This document shows, one piece after another, positions 50,105 to 59,684 of a stretch of 64,000 nucleotides of DNA; position 1 is the first letter of the stretch; every line of letters begins with the position of its first letter. Under the pieces are notes generated by a model. The model made no database searches and had not been told where the DNA came from. It worked only from the letters and a program-made list of their open reading frames with translations. Location of the stretch: contig NZ_CP031704.1 in the NCBI RefSeq assembly GCF_003428335.1, positions 2,170,001 through 2,234,000 of the forward strand, given 5' to 3'. This DNA comes from Solimonas sp. K1W22B-7. Lineage in GTDB: Bacteria > Pseudomonadota > Gammaproteobacteria > Nevskiales > Nevskiaceae. Made by a program: the position numbers and the translations under genes.

Positions 50105-50394
50105 GAGCCATACAGATCTTCAATGCCGTCGCGCTGGCGACGGCGGCAGCCTTCGCCGCGACCATGGGTGCGGTCGCCATCATGTACGCCGTCTACCTCG
50201 ACGCCGAGCCGCGCCTGCGCGAGGACTGGGCTGCGGTGATGACCACCGTCATCGTGTTCGTGGTGCTGATGCTGCTGTCGGGCCTGGCCTTCCATGCCCA
50301 CCGCCGCGACAAGTCCTGGCGCTGGCCGGCGGAGGCGCTGCTGCTGTCCGGCATCGCCGTCGGCGGCGGGGTGCTCTACCGGGCGCTGGTCTAG
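50101..50394 (+). CDS. Small membrane protein
   Basis: 97 residues with three hydrophobic segments (about 8-30, 45-65, 78-95). ATGA overlap with the upstream charged protein indicates translational coupling. Function unknown. Confidence 0.6.
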   Translation: MRAIQIFNAVALATAAAFAATMGAVAIMYAVYLDAEPRLREDWAAVMTTVIVFVVLMLLSGLAFHAHRRDKSWRWPAEALLLSGIAVGGGVLYRALV

Positions 50395-50410
50395 GACCTG
50401 TCGACGCCCC

Positions 50411-51820
50411 ATGGAACCGACACCCCCGCGGCAATGGGAGCCGCTGAGCCTGGTCCCGATCCTTGCCGGCCTGTGCTGGCTGCTGCCGCAGGAAGGCTGG
50501 GGCTGGCTGCTGTGGGCGCTGATCCCCGGCATCCTGCTGCTGGCCAGCGGCACGGCCCTGCTGCTGTTCCCCGGTGATCCGCGTATCTCCGCCTACATGG
50601 CCCTGGGCAGCGCCGTCGGCGTGCTGTTCTTCCTGCCGGCCTGGATCGCCGGCAGCTTCGGGTCGGCAGTGCTGGCGCTGGCGGGGAGCGTCGCCGGCTT
50701 CATGACGGCCGGGCGCGCGGCGCTGCTGCGCGAGCCGCAGCCGCTGGAGGCGCCGGCGCCGGACACCGGCCCGCGCATGGACATCAAGGTGGGCATGGAC
50801 GAGGCCGTGCTGGGTTACTTCGTCGGTGGAGCGCGGCTGCCGGGCGCGGAGCAGGCCCAGCAGGTCTGCCGCCAGGCCGAGCAGATGCTGGCGGTGTATC
50901 GCCAGCGCGGCTTCGACCGCGATCCTTCGCTGCTGCATGCCGCGCCGCCGCCGCCGTCCAGCACCAATGTCCAGAAGGCCCGGCACCGCGGCCAGGACTA
51001 CGAGCTGCTGCGCTTCGACAGCGGCTTTGCGCCCGATGCGGGCCTGCCCGGGGCTGCCGCCTGGAAGGGGCACGCGGCCAACAACGAATGCCACGTGCGC
51101 CTGCTGCGGCATCCCGGCCCGCCGCGGCCCTGGCTGCTGTGCATCCACGGCTACCGCATGGGCGACACCTGGCTGGACTTCAGCCTGTTCAGCCCGCGCT
51201 GGCTGCACCAGCGCATGGGCTTCAACATCATCCAGCCGGTGCTGCCGCTGCACGGGCCGCGCCGCGGCGGTGCCCGCAGCGGCGACCACTATCTCGACGG
51301 CGATCCGCTGGACCTGGTCCACGCCCAGAGCCAGGCGCTGTGGGACCTGCGCCGCAGCCTGGCCTGGCTGCGCCACAGCGAGGGCAAGCCCCGGGTCGGC
51401 GTGCTGGGCTATTCCCTCGGGGGTTACAACACCGCCCTGCTGGCGTCCTACGAGCGTCAACTGGATTTCGCGGTGGCGATCATCCCGGTCATGGACTTCG
51501 CCTCGGCGCTGATGCGCTTCCTGCCGCCGGCGCATCTGCGCTACTACCGCCACTACGGCCTGGACGAGCAGCGCTACCGCGAGATCCTGCAGGTGGTGTC
51601 GCCGCTGGCGCGCGCGCCGCTGCTGCCGCGCGAACGCCTGCACGTGGTGGCCGCCACGGCCGACCGCATCGTGCTGCCGCAGCATCCGCTGATGCTGGGC
51701 CGGCACTGGAACGTACCGGTGACCTGGTACCAGGGCTCCCACCTGAGCATCCGCTACGAGCGCGAACCGGGGCAGGTACTGCGTCACGCCGCGCTGAGCG
51801 CCGGCTGGCCGGTGACCTAG
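50411..51820 (+). CDS. Membrane-anchored alpha/beta hydrolase
   Basis: 469 residues from ATG 50411. About four N-terminal membrane helices (residues 15-105), then a cytosolic or periplasmic hydrolase domain: WLLCIHGYRMGDTW, nucleophile elbow VGVLGYSLGGYNTALLAS, a possible Asp in ATADRIVLP and a C-terminal His in YQGSHLSIRYERE. Fused membrane region plus hydrolase is unusual. Substrate unknown. Follows the small membrane gene by 16 bases. Confidence 0.8.
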   Translation: MEPTPPRQWEPLSLVPILAGLCWLLPQEGWGWLLWALIPGILLLASGTALLLFPGDPRISAYMALGSAVGVLFFLPAWIAGSFGSAVLALAGSVAGFMTAGRAALLREPQPLEAPAPDTGPRMDIKVGMDEAVLGYFVGGARLPGAEQAQQVCRQAEQMLAVYRQRGFDRDPSLLHAAPPPPSSTNVQKARHRGQDYELLRFDSGFAPDAGLPGAAAWKGHAANNECHVRLLRHPGPPRPWLLCIHGYRMGDTWLDFSLFSPRWLHQRMGFNIIQPVLPLHGPRRGGARSGDHYLDGDPLDLVHAQSQALWDLRRSLAWLRHSEGKPRVGVLGYSLGGYNTALLASYERQLDFAVAIIPVMDFASALMRFLPPAHLRYYRHYGLDEQRYREILQVVSPLARAPLLPRERLHVVAATADRIVLPQHPLMLGRHWNVPVTWYQGSHLSIRYEREPGQVLRHAALSAGWPVT

Positions 51821-51920
51821 GTCGTTTCCGGCCGCCGGGCGGTACGCGCGATTTCGCTCCGGGATCGCAGTGGGCAGGCTAGAATCGGGCAACTGACTTT
51901 TCTCTCCCCCTGGACCCTTC

Positions 51921-53042
51921 ATGAAACGAGTTGCCATTACCGGCACCGGTCTCTTTACCCCGCCGCACAGCATCAGCAACGATGAGCTGGTGGCCTGCTA
52001 CAACAGCTATGTCGAGCGCTACAACACTGAAAACGCGGCGGAAATCGCCGCCGGCAGCACCCCGGCCCTGGCGCCGTCCTCGTCCGAGTTCATCCTCAAG
52101 GCCTCCGGCATCAAGTCGCGCTACGTGATGGACAAGCAGGGCGTGCTGGACGTGGACGTGATGCGTCCCCAGTACCGCACCCGCGACGACGAAGAGCCGT
52201 CGATCATGGTGGAGATGGGCCTGGCCGCCGCGCGGCAGGCACTGGAACGCGCCGGCCGCAAGCCGGAAGACGTGGATTTCGTGCTGGTGGCCTGCTCCAA
52301 CATGCAGCGCGGCTATCCGGCGATGGCGGTGGAGCTGCAGCATCACCTCGGCATCAGCGGCTACGGCTACGACATGAACGTCGCCTGCGCCTCGGCGGCC
52401 TTCGGCATCCAGGCGGCGGTCGATGCCGTGCGCAACGGCAGCGCCAGGGCCGCCCTGGTGGTGAGCCCCGAGATCTGCTCCGGCCATCTGAATTTCCGCA
52501 ATCGCGACTGCCACTTCATCTTCGGCGACGCCTGCACCGCGGTGCTGGTGGAGCCGCTGGACACCGCGGTGTCGCAGCAGAGCTTCGAGGTGCTCGGCAC
52601 CCGGCTGCAGACGCAGTATTCCAACAACATCCGCAACAACTTCGGCTTCCTCAACGCCTGCGAGCAGCCGCCGCGCCGCTGGGACGAGGTGCTGTTCCAC
52701 CAGGAAGGCCGCAAGGTGTTCAAGGAAGTGGTGCCCATCGCCACCGACCTGATCGTCGGCCACCTCAAGGACCTGGGCCTGGCGCCGGAGTCGGTGCGCC
52801 GCTTCTTCCTGCACCAGGCCAACCTGGGCATGAACCAGCTGATCTCCAAGCGCGTGCTGGGCCGCGACCCGGGCCCCGACGAGGCGCCGGTGACGCTGGA
52901 CGAGTACGCCAATACCAGCTCCGCCGGTTCGGTGATCGCCTTCCACAAGCACCACGAAGACCTCGAGTCCGGCGACCTGGCGGTGCTCTGCGCCTTCGGT
53001 GCCGGCTACTCGGCCGGCTCCGTGGTGATGAAGCGCGTCTGA
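51921..53042 (+). CDS. fabY: Beta-ketoacyl-ACP synthase III-like (FabY/FabH2 type)
   Basis: Starts fatty-acid synthesis or elongates acyl chains from an acyl primer plus malonyl-ACP. 373 residues. Long N-terminus of the Pseudomonas FabH2/PA3286 type (GLFTPPHSISNDELVACYN). Catalytic triad: Cys at about 156 (NVACASAAFG), His at about 298 (LHQANLGMN), Asn at about 331 (YANTSSAGS). Transcription probably starts in the 100-base gap upstream, where TAGAAT is visible at about 51880 without a good -35. sppA follows after 52 bases. Confidence 0.9.
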   Translation: MKRVAITGTGLFTPPHSISNDELVACYNSYVERYNTENAAEIAAGSTPALAPSSSEFILKASGIKSRYVMDKQGVLDVDVMRPQYRTRDDEEPSIMVEMGLAAARQALERAGRKPEDVDFVLVACSNMQRGYPAMAVELQHHLGISGYGYDMNVACASAAFGIQAAVDAVRNGSARAALVVSPEICSGHLNFRNRDCHFIFGDACTAVLVEPLDTAVSQQSFEVLGTRLQTQYSNNIRNNFGFLNACEQPPRRWDEVLFHQEGRKVFKEVVPIATDLIVGHLKDLGLAPESVRRFFLHQANLGMNQLISKRVLGRDPGPDEAPVTLDEYANTSSAGSVIAFHKHHEDLESGDLAVLCAFGAGYSAGSVVMKRV

Positions 53043-53094
53043 ACCGGTTCCCGCGCCCACGGTCCAAGCGCGACCTCCTGCCAGTCATCGATCC

Positions 53095-54981
53095 ATGAGC
53101 GAAAGCGAACAGAAATCCTCCTCGGCCCTGGGCCGCTTCTTCGGGCGCATCTGGAAAATCGCGGTCTTCATCTACCGCGCCCTTTTCGTCATCAGCCTGA
53201 TGATCGGCCTGTTCGTGATGTTCACGTTCTTCAGCGGCGGCGGAGCCCCCAAGGTCGACGACAACGTCGCCCTGGTGCTGGCGCCCAGCGGCGCGCTGGT
53301 CGAGCAGATCGACCAGGACCCGGGACAGCACCTGCTGGAGAGCTTCCGTGGCGAGCCGCCCTCGCAGACCCCGCTGCGTGACCTGATCGACGCACTGGAC
53401 CTGGCGCGCGACGACAAGCGCATCGCCTTCGCCGTGCTCAAGCTCGACGCGCTGGGCAGCGCCGGCCTGCCGCAGCTGGAGGAACTGGGCGCCGCGATCA
53501 AGCGCTTCCAGGCTTCCGGCAAGAAGGTCATCGCCTACAGCCCCTGGTACGAGCAGGCGCCGTATTTCGCCGCCGCGCTGGCCGACGAGATCGTGGTGGA
53601 CCCGCAGGGCATGGTCCATGTCGAAGGCTTCAGCGTCTACCAGAACTACTTCAAGGACGCGCTCGACAAGCTGGGCGTGCGCATCAACGTGTTCCGCGTC
53701 GGCGAATACAAGTCGGCGGTGGAGCCGTTCACGCGCAACGACATGTCGGAGGACGCGCGCAAGGCCAACATCGCCTGGCTGGGCGACCTCTGGACCGACT
53801 ACACCAAGGGCGTTGGCGCGGCGCGCAAGCTGCCCGAGAACGGCGTGCTCAACTACGTCACCGGCATGCGCCAGGCGCTGCAGGACGGCGGCGGCGACAC
53901 CGCGGCCTACGCCAAGAAGAGCGGCCTGGTGACGCATGTCGAGACGCTCAAGCAATTCCGCCAGCGCATGGGCGCCATCGTCGGTATCGACGACGACCAC
54001 GGCAGCTTCCGCCAGGTGCATTTCAGCGAGTACCTGCGCGCGGTGCACCATGACAAGCACGAGAAGCCCATCGGCAAGGGCGGCAAGGTGGCACTGGTGG
54101 TGGTGCAGGGCGAGATCGTCGATGGTCCGGGCGATGTCGGCCAGGCCGGCGGCGATACCATCTCCGACCTGCTCGACCAGGCACGGCGCGACGAGGATGT
54201 CGCTGCCGTCGTGCTGCGTGTCGATTCCCCGGGCGGCAGCGTCTGGGCCTCCGAGCAGATCCGCCGCGAAGTGGAGGCACTGAAGGCCGAGGGCAAGCCG
54301 GTGGTGGCCTCCATGTCCACCGTCGCCGCCAGTGGCGGCTACTGGATCTCGATGGATGCCAACCAGATCTGGGCGCACAGCACCACGATCACCGGCTCGA
54401 TCGGCATCTTCGGCCTGATCCCCACCATCGACCAGGGCCTGGCCAAGATCGGTGTGCATACGGACGGCGTCGGCACCACGCCGCTGGCCGGCAGCCTGCG
54501 CCTGGATCGCCCGCTGTCGCCGGAAATCTCCTCGATCATCCAGTCGCAGATCGACAAGGGCTATCGCGACTTCATCGGCGGCGTCGCCAAGGCGCGCAAG
54601 CTGCCGGTGGCGAAGGTCGACGAAATCGCCCGCGGCCGCGTCTGGAGCGGCGGCGAGGCCAAGACCCTGGGCTTGGTCGACAAACTCGGCGATCTCGACC
54701 AGGCGGCGGATGCCGCGGCCAAGCTGGCCGGCCTGGATCCGGAAAGCTACGAACTGGATGAGTACCGCCCGGATCGCGGCTTCCCCTTCGACATGCTGCT
54801 GCCGTTCTCCAGCAGCATCAAGCTCGACTTCCTGCCGCAGGGCACCACGCGCTGGCTGGCAGGCCTGCTGCAGCGCACCGACGCCGAGCGCGCCCTGCGC
54901 GGCCTCAACGATCCGCGCGGCATGTACGCCAACTGCTACTGCACGCCGAGCATGGGCGGCGGCAACATCCTGGGACGTTGA
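53095..54981 (+). CDS. sppA: Signal peptide peptidase SppA (67-kDa type)
   Basis: 628 residues, tandem S49 domains. One membrane anchor at about 26-48. N-terminal half gives the catalytic Lys (about 206, VGEYKSAVEPFTR); C-terminal half gives Ser (about 413, STVAASGGYWIS) with DSPGGSVWASEQI. Cleaves leftover signal peptides in the inner membrane. Its stop touches the next start (TGATG). Confidence 0.94.
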   Translation: MSESEQKSSSALGRFFGRIWKIAVFIYRALFVISLMIGLFVMFTFFSGGGAPKVDDNVALVLAPSGALVEQIDQDPGQHLLESFRGEPPSQTPLRDLIDALDLARDDKRIAFAVLKLDALGSAGLPQLEELGAAIKRFQASGKKVIAYSPWYEQAPYFAAALADEIVVDPQGMVHVEGFSVYQNYFKDALDKLGVRINVFRVGEYKSAVEPFTRNDMSEDARKANIAWLGDLWTDYTKGVGAARKLPENGVLNYVTGMRQALQDGGGDTAAYAKKSGLVTHVETLKQFRQRMGAIVGIDDDHGSFRQVHFSEYLRAVHHDKHEKPIGKGGKVALVVVQGEIVDGPGDVGQAGGDTISDLLDQARRDEDVAAVVLRVDSPGGSVWASEQIRREVEALKAEGKPVVASMSTVAASGGYWISMDANQIWAHSTTITGSIGIFGLIPTIDQGLAKIGVHTDGVGTTPLAGSLRLDRPLSPEISSIIQSQIDKGYRDFIGGVAKARKLPVAKVDEIARGRVWSGGEAKTLGLVDKLGDLDQAADAAAKLAGLDPESYELDEYRPDRGFPFDMLLPFSSSIKLDFLPQGTTRWLAGLLQRTDAERALRGLNDPRGMYANCYCTPSMGGGNILGR

Positions 54982-55772
54982 TGCCGAAAGTCAGCGCCGG
55001 CGACGTCGATATCCACTACGTCGAGGCGGGCTCCGGCCCGCCACTGGTGCTGGTCCATGGTCTCGGCGGGTCCTGGGCCGACTGGGACTACCAGATCAAC
55101 GCCTTCAGCCCGCACTACCGTGTGCTGGCGCCGGACCTGCGTGGCTTCGGCGACACGCCCATCGGCGCGCGTGAGCCCGGCGTGCTGCAGTTCGTCGAGG
55201 ACCTGCGCGGCTTCCTCGACGCCACCGGCGTCGACAGCTGCCTGCTGGTGGGGCACAGCATGGGCGGCGCGGTCTGCCTGCAGTTCTCGCTGCAGTATCC
55301 GCATCGCGTGCAGCGCCTGGTCATCACCAACAGCGTGCCGGGTTTCAAGCCGCGCACGCTGCGGCAGTACTTCGAGATCGGCTACCGCCTGTTCGTGATG
55401 AGCCTGCTGGGACCGGCGCGGCTGTCGCGCATCAGTGCCCAGCGCATGTTCCCGGGGCCCGAGAATGAGGGCCTGCGCGCCAAGGTGATCGCGCGCGGCG
55501 CGCGCAATACCCGCCGCGCCTATCTCGGCTCCCTGCGCCGCCTCACCGCCTGGTCGGTGATCGACCGCCTGGCAGAACTGCAGATGCCGACCCTGGTGAT
55601 CGGCGCCGGCCAGGACTACTTCGGGCACGACGACGTGGTGAAGTTCGCCCACGCACTGCCGCGCGGCTACCTGCACTGGTTCCCGGTGGGCCGCCACGGC
55701 CTGCCCTCGGAGGCGCCGGAGGCCTTCAACCCGGTGCTGCTGAAATTCCTGCGCCGCAAGGTCAAGCCGTGA
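54981..55772 (+). CDS. Alpha/beta hydrolase
   Basis: 263 residues from ATG 54981. Core motifs: LVLVHGLGGSWADW, nucleophile elbow LLVGHSMGGAVCLQFS, Asp in VIGAGQDYFGHDD and His in PVGRHGLPSEAP. Similar to 2-hydroxymuconate-semialdehyde or lipase-type hydrolases; substrate unknown. Stop overlaps murI start. Confidence 0.9.
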   Translation: MPKVSAGDVDIHYVEAGSGPPLVLVHGLGGSWADWDYQINAFSPHYRVLAPDLRGFGDTPIGAREPGVLQFVEDLRGFLDATGVDSCLLVGHSMGGAVCLQFSLQYPHRVQRLVITNSVPGFKPRTLRQYFEIGYRLFVMSLLGPARLSRISAQRMFPGPENEGLRAKVIARGARNTRRAYLGSLRRLTAWSVIDRLAELQMPTLVIGAGQDYFGHDDVVKFAHALPRGYLHWFPVGRHGLPSEAPEAFNPVLLKFLRRKVKP

Positions 55773-56536
55773 ACGCCGCGCCGTTGGGCGTGTTCGATTC
55801 CGGCGTCGGCGGCATCTCGGTGCTGCGGGAGATCCGCCGCCTGCTGCCGCGCGAGGACCTGGTCTACTACGCCGACAGCGGCCATTGCCCCTACGGCGGC
55901 AAGACGCGCGAGCAGATCCAGGCGCGCGCCGTGGCGATCACCGAATTCCTGATGGCACGCGGTGCCAAGCTGATCGTGGTGGCCTGCAACACCGCCACCA
56001 TCGCCGCGGTGGAGCATTTGCGCGCGACCTACCCGATCCCCTTCGTCGGCATGGAGCCGGCGGTGAAGCCGGCCGTGGCGCAGACGCGCAGCGGCGTGGT
56101 CGGCGTGCTCGCCACCGGCGCCGCCCTGGCCGGCGACAAGTTCCACAAGCTGGTGGCCGATCATGCGCGCGACGTGCGCATCATCACCCAGCCCTGTCCG
56201 GGCCTGGTGGAGCAGGTCGAAGCCGGCCTGCTGGATGCGCCCGAAACGCGTGCCCTGGTGGAGCGCTATACCGCGCCGCTGCTGCAGCAGGGCGCCGACG
56301 TGATGGTACTGGGCTGCACCCACTATCCCTTCCTGCGTCCGCTGATCCAGGACGTGACGGGCAAGGGCGTCAGCCTGATCGACACCGGCGCCGCCGTGGC
56401 GCGACAGGCGCAGCGGCTGCTGGAGCGCGAAGGGCTGGCCAGCGACGCCGAGCGGGTGGGGTGCATCGAGTGGCACAGCAGCGGCGATGCGGCGCAGCTG
56501 GAGCGGTTGCGGCCGTTGCTTATGGGTGAAACCTGA
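55769..56536 (+). CDS. murI: Glutamate racemase
   Basis: Makes D-glutamate for peptidoglycan. 255 residues, GTG start. GVFDSGVGGISVLREI, YADSGHCPYG, the two catalytic Cys in VVACNTATIA and LGCTHYPFL. Overlaps the hydrolase by 4 bases. Confidence 0.96.
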   Translation: MNAAPLGVFDSGVGGISVLREIRRLLPREDLVYYADSGHCPYGGKTREQIQARAVAITEFLMARGAKLIVVACNTATIAAVEHLRATYPIPFVGMEPAVKPAVAQTRSGVVGVLATGAALAGDKFHKLVADHARDVRIITQPCPGLVEQVEAGLLDAPETRALVERYTAPLLQQGADVMVLGCTHYPFLRPLIQDVTGKGVSLIDTGAAVARQAQRLLEREGLASDAERVGCIEWHSSGDAAQLERLRPLLMGET

Positions 56537-56570
56537 TCGATCGCTCCTCGCTGGGGCGTCAAAGAAATGC

Positions 56571-56646
56571 TGTCCGCAAATGAGCGCAAATAAACGCGAA
56601 TTTAAGGAATCGGGATTTGCGTTTATTCGCGTTCATTTGCGGACTG
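56571..56646. repeat. Dispersed palindromic repeat, copy 2
   Basis: TGTCCGCAAATGAGCGCAAA at the left and GTTCATTTGCGGACTG at the right, matching copy 1 (21974-22045) in word structure with substitutions. Between murI and nadC (convergent). Frames through it give the familiar spurious CVHLR/RVHLR-type peptides. Confidence 0.85.
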
Positions 56647-56665
56647 AATGGCTTTTGAGGCTGAG

Positions 56666-57514
56666 CTACGCAAACCGCATCGACAGATCCACCGCCCGCA
56701 CATGCTTGGTGATCCCACCGATGGCGATGCGATCCACCCCGCACTCCGCATAGCCGCGCACGTTCTGCAGCGTCGCGCCGCCGGAATACTCGATCACCGT
56801 CTTGCCGCCGCGGGCGCGGTGCTCGCGCACCAGGCGCACGGCCTCGCGCAGGTCGGGCAGGCTGAAGTCGTCCACCAGCAGCAGGTCCACGTCGGCCTCC
56901 AGCGCCGCACGCGCCTCCTCCATCGTCTCCGCCTCCGTCATCAGCGGCACGCCGGCATCGAGTGCGCGGGCGTTGGCGATGGCCTGGCGGATGCCGCCGG
57001 CCGCGGCGATGTGGTTTTCCTTGATCAGGATGCCGTCGTAGAGGCCGATGCGGTGGTTGATGCCGCCGCCGCAGACCACGGCGTACTTCTGCGCGTTGCG
57101 CAGGCCGGGCAGGGTCTTGCGCGTGTCGGCGATGCGCGCGCCGGTGCCGGCCACCGCATCGACGTACTGGCGCACGGCGGTGGCGGTGCCCGACAGGGTC
57201 TGCAGGAAGTTCAGCGCCGGGCGCTCGCCGGTCAGCAGCGCGCGGGCAGGGCCCTTCAGCTCGTAGAGCCGCTGGTCGGGAGCGACCTGCTGGCCCTCGG
57301 CAATCAGCCAGTTCACTTCGATGGCGGGATCCAGCTGGCGGAACACCTCGTCCACCCAGGGGCGCCCGCAGATCACCGCGTCCTCGCGCGAGATCACGTA
57401 GGCGCGGCCCTGTTCGGCGGCGGGCACCAGGCGGGCGGTGACGTCGCCGCTGCCGACGTCTTCGGCCAGCGCGTGGGCGACGGTGTCGCGGATATCCGAG
57501 GCAATGGCCGGCAC
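56666..57514 (-). CDS. nadC: Nicotinate-nucleotide pyrophosphorylase (quinolinate phosphoribosyltransferase)
   Basis: 282 residues from GTG 57514. NAD de novo pathway. Motifs: ALAEDVGSGDVTARLVP, LNFLQTLSGTATA, TRKTLPGLRNAQKYAV, GGGINHRIGLYDGILIKENH, and IEYSGGATLQNVRGYAE. Starts 4 bases after argF. Confidence 0.95.
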   Translation of the reverse strand: MPAIASDIRDTVAHALAEDVGSGDVTARLVPAAEQGRAYVISREDAVICGRPWVDEVFRQLDPAIEVNWLIAEGQQVAPDQRLYELKGPARALLTGERPALNFLQTLSGTATAVRQYVDAVAGTGARIADTRKTLPGLRNAQKYAVVCGGGINHRIGLYDGILIKENHIAAAGGIRQAIANARALDAGVPLMTEAETMEEARAALEADVDLLLVDDFSLPDLREAVRLVREHRARGGKTVIEYSGGATLQNVRGYAECGVDRIAIGGITKHVRAVDLSMRFA

Positions 57515-57518
57515 GGTC

Positions 57519-58415
57519 TTATCCCAGCAGCAGGAATTCGAGCAGCGCCATCTGCGCCCACAGGCGATTCTCCGCCTCGTCGTAGATCACCGATTGCGGC
57601 CCGTCGATGACCTCCGCGCTGACTTCCTCGCCGCGGTGGGCGGGCAGGCAGTGCAGGAAGATCGCCTCGGGCCTTGCGCGCTGCATCAGCGCGGCGTCGA
57701 CCTGGTAGCCGCTGAAGGCGGCCAGGCGGCGCTGGGTCTCGGCCTCCTGGCCCATGCTGGTCCAGGTATCGGTGATGACCACGTCGGCGCCGGTCGCCGC
57801 GCTGGCGGCATCGGACACCAGTTCGATGCGGGCGCCGCCGGCGCGAACGATTTCCTGCGCCGGCTCGTAGCCCTTGGGGCTGGCGATCCTGAGCTTGAAG
57901 TCGAACAGCTGCGCCGCCTCGATGAAGGAGTGGCAGACGTTGTTGCCGTCGCCGATCCAGGCCGCGGTCTTGCCCTTGGGGCTGCCGCGGTGCTCGGTCC
58001 AGACCTGCATGTCCGCCAGCAGCTGGCAGGGGTGGTGCAGGTTCGACAGGCCGTTGATCACCGGCACGCGCGAATGGCGCGCCAGCTCTTCCTGGTCGGC
58101 CTGGGAGTCGTTGCGGATCATGATCGCGTCGCACATGCGCGACAGCACGTTGGCGGTGTCGCTGAGCGGCTCGTCGCGGCCCATCTGCGTGGCGCTGGCG
58201 CTGAGGAACAGGGCATGCCCGCCGAACTTCACCATGCCGGACTCGAAGCTGACGCGCGTACGCGTCGAGTTCTTGGTGAAGAGCATGGCCAGCGTCTTGC
58301 CGACGAAGGGGCGATGCGCGGGGTCGCGGTCGCGCTTGAGGGTGATCGCGCGCTCGACGATCCGCTGCGCTTCCTGCGCGCTCAGGTCGGACAGCTTCAG
58401 AAAATGGCGGGGCAT
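57519..58415 (-). CDS. argF: Ornithine carbamoyltransferase
   Basis: Makes citrulline for arginine synthesis. 298 residues. Carbamoyl-phosphate motif FTKNSTRTRVSFES; NLHHPCQLLADMQ; GDGNNVCHSFI; ornithine motif FLHCLPAHRGEEV. Ends just before nadC. Confidence 0.96.
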   Translation of the reverse strand: MPRHFLKLSDLSAQEAQRIVERAITLKRDRDPAHRPFVGKTLAMLFTKNSTRTRVSFESGMVKFGGHALFLSASATQMGRDEPLSDTANVLSRMCDAIMIRNDSQADQEELARHSRVPVINGLSNLHHPCQLLADMQVWTEHRGSPKGKTAAWIGDGNNVCHSFIEAAQLFDFKLRIASPKGYEPAQEIVRAGGARIELVSDAASAATGADVVITDTWTSMGQEAETQRRLAAFSGYQVDAALMQRARPEAIFLHCLPAHRGEEVSAEVIDGPQSVIYDEAENRLWAQMALLEFLLLG

Positions 58416-58424
58416 ACGGTTCCC

Positions 58425-58467
58425 TGAAAAAGCAAAAGGGCCGCTCTCGCTCGAGCGGCCCCCTTTG
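58425..58467 (-). terminator. Intrinsic terminator of sodB
   Basis: On the minus strand, GGGCCGCTC and GAGCGGCCC around a 6-base loop followed by CTTTTGCTTTTT. It lies 16 bases after the sodB stop and before the argF start. Confidence 0.8.
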
Positions 58468-58482
58468 CGGTGTGGCTCTACT

Positions 58483-59058
<576 letters not shown>

Positions 59059-59124
59059 TGATTTGATTCCTTTTGTTGCTAAGCGACGCCGCGGGCGCGC
59101 CGGCCGGCTGCAAGTGGGGCGGAC

Positions 59125-59153
59125 AAAATAGGCGAGCGTCGCGGTAAATTCAA
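59125..59153 (-). promoter_or_regulatory. Putative sigma-70 promoter of sodB
   Basis: On the minus strand TTGAAT, 17-base spacer, TATTTT, 66 bases before the ATG. No Fur-like box was identified with confidence. Confidence 0.6.
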
Positions 59154-59210
59154 TACCGCGCATGGGCTTGGACAGGCTTGGACCGGGAATCAGCACGGAA
59201 ATTGCAATGG

Positions 59211-59238
59211 TTCCAACCGGGGGCAGGGCGCGTATAAT
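59211..59238 (+). promoter_or_regulatory. Putative sigma-70 promoter of grxD
   Basis: TTCCAA and a perfect TATAAT separated by 16 bases, 41 bases before the grxD start. Confidence 0.6.
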
Positions 59239-59279
59239 CCGCGCCCGCCGTACCTATATCAGCGGCCGGAGAAGGCAAA

Positions 59280-59609
59280 ATGGACGCGCTGCAGCGCATC
59301 AAGCAACAGGTTACCGACAACCCGATCATGATCTACATGAAGGGTACGCCGGATTTCCCGCAGTGCGGTTTTTCCGCTCGTGCGACCCAGGCCATCAAGG
59401 CCTGCAATGTTCCGTTCTCCTACGTGAACATCTTCGAAGACGAGGAGGTCTACCGCGCCCTGCCGAAGTACGCCAACTGGCCGACCTTCCCCCAGCTCTA
59501 CGTCAAGGGCGAACTGGTGGGGGGCTGCGACATCACGATCGACCTGTTCCAGTCGGGCGAGCTGCAGAAAATGCTGCAGGAAGCGGTCGCGGACCAGAAA
59601 GCGGCCTGA
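59280..59609 (+). CDS. grxD: Monothiol glutaredoxin (Grx4 type)
   Basis: 109 residues. CGFS active site (Cys about 29, PQCGFSARA), KGTPDFP, WPTFPQLYVKGELVGGCDI. Binds and passes on [2Fe-2S] clusters. The suf operon is elsewhere in the window. Confidence 0.95.
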   Translation: MDALQRIKQQVTDNPIMIYMKGTPDFPQCGFSARATQAIKACNVPFSYVNIFEDEEVYRALPKYANWPTFPQLYVKGELVGGCDITIDLFQSGELQKMLQEAVADQKAA

Positions 59610-59626
59610 TTTCCGCCGGTTTCACG

Positions 59627-59654
59627 AAAAACGCCCGCTCGAGCGGGCGTTTTT
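59627..59654. terminator. Bidirectional terminator
   Basis: Perfect 14-base palindrome, AAAAACGCCCGCTC and its complement with no spacer, giving a T-tract on both strands between grxD and the convergent DJ-1-like gene. Confidence 0.85.
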
Positions 59655-59684
59655 CGTTGTGGCTGCCAGTGTGACTACCGGCCC

